Part shown: positions 63,651 through 64,000 of the stretch, piece after piece
Numbering within the stretch: position 1 is the first letter of the stretch
Layout: every line of letters begins with the position of its first letter
Assembly (NCBI RefSeq): GCF_001886195.1
Contig: NZ_JXLB01000001.1
Location: 114,890-178,889 of the forward strand
Length of the DNA stretch: 64,000 bases
Reading direction: 5' to 3'
Origin: Enterococcus ratti
Lineage (GTDB): Bacteria; Bacillota; Bacilli; Lactobacillales; Enterococcaceae
Made by a program: the position numbers and the translations under genes
Notes under the pieces: generated by a model
What the model saw: only the letters and a program-made list of their open reading frames with translations
The model's database searches: none
Told to the model about the DNA's origin: nothing

Positions 63651-64000
63651 ATTTAGTACTCCTAACATCTTAATTTGCTTGATAAAGAAGAGCAAAAAAA
63701 GAAAAACAAATGGAAAAACGCACGTACTTTTGTTTTCGTTTTTTAACTCTCTTTTTTCAACTATTTCTTCTATCATTATCAAGATTTATTTAGATAACTA
63801 AATAATTTGTTATTTCTTTTACAAATAAACAGTTGTCAAAAAATTATTTTTCACAATTAATCTAGATACCTCCTTTTTATAAAGGGATTGTAGCATAATT
63901 CCTTACGCTTTGGGAGTATCTAAAAAAATATTGAAATTATTTTTATAAAATCTGTTATATTCAACGTTTCATTAAAATCATAACCACCCTTCAAAAGGGT
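63651..64000 (-). promoter_or_regulatory. agrC upstream region
   Basis: Contains an in-frame extension of agrC (to 63782), a minus-strand TTGACA (63839-63834) without a good -10, a TACAAT further upstream near 63890, and an orphan AAAAGGAGGT at about 63868-63877 that is not followed by a usable start. At the edge, ACCCTTCAAAAGGGT is a small palindrome, perhaps half of a terminator beyond the window. Confidence 0.35.

Noticed and set aside
63821..63873. Possible LytTR repeats upstream of agrC (ACAGTT / ACAATT)
   Set aside because: The spacing is 24 bases, not 21, and no promoter is correctly placed next to them.

Overview
The window is AT-rich, densely coded DNA from a low-GC Gram-positive bacterium. 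It most likely comes from Enterococcus, close to the E. faecium / E. hirae group. I recognise from memory a NapA Na+/H+ antiporter very like that of E. hirae, an enterococcal low-affinity penicillin-binding protein 5, an enterococcal bile salt hydrolase, Gls24/GlsB stress proteins and an L-lactate dehydrogenase. Shine-Dalgarno sites are strong (AGGAGG type), TTG and GTG starts are common, and Rho-independent terminators are plentiful. I see no tRNA, rRNA, CRISPR array or insertion sequence. The species call is an inference, not a database match.

Layout. 0-6 kb: a decayed small gene, ldh, small proteins, an SGNH hydrolase, and a TetR-controlled ABC exporter (permease, ATPase and TetR overlapping on the minus strand) with two palindromic operators at its promoter. 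6-11 kb (plus strand): a two-component system whose response regulator lacks the DNA-binding domain, a XerS-like recombinase with substituted catalytic residues, and an orphan AMP-forming ligase. 11-12.7 kb: two unrecognised genes, one with a possible cysteine-peptidase residue pattern. 12.9-14.8 kb: vitamin kinase, ECF S-component and YwlG. 15-27 kb (minus strand): GH13 glucosidase, a MoxR-AAA/VWA pair, DegV, a polysaccharide or lipid II flippase family protein, AzlCD, a CDF transporter and a coiled-coil gene pair. 27.6-31 kb (plus): DUF1846 protein, nucleoside transporter, short guanylate-kinase-like protein. 31-33 kb (minus): a three-gene module with a PD-(D/E)XK-like nuclease and an sce7725-family protein. 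33-38 kb (minus): amidase, class 1A dihydroorotate dehydrogenase, PepSY lipoprotein, cyclopropane fatty acid synthase. 38-47 kb (plus): YitT, AI-2E transporter, bile salt hydrolase, ahpCF with a PerR box, DUF308 protein, NapA.

47-56 kb is a complete citrate fermentation cluster. The CitI-type regulator is divergent from maeE-citP-citC-citD-citE-citF-citX-citG. It covers uptake (CitP), citrate lyase and its maturation, and decarboxylation by a malic-type enzyme, with no membrane oxaloacetate decarboxylase. 56-58.3 kb holds pbp5 with a frameshift in an A-run that puts the KTG motif out of frame. 58.6-60.2 kb is the amaP-DUF2273-gls24-glsB envelope stress operon.

60.7-63.8 kb is an agr-type quorum-sensing locus in the order agrC-agrA-agrB-agrD. 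The 53-residue pro-peptide, not listed among the longer reading frames, has a cysteine suited to a five-residue thiolactone. Two direct repeats 21 bp apart, the usual LytTR spacing, lie just upstream of the agrBD promoter. This locus, the truncated response regulator, the broken pbp5 and the sce7725-nuclease module are the most interesting parts of the window.
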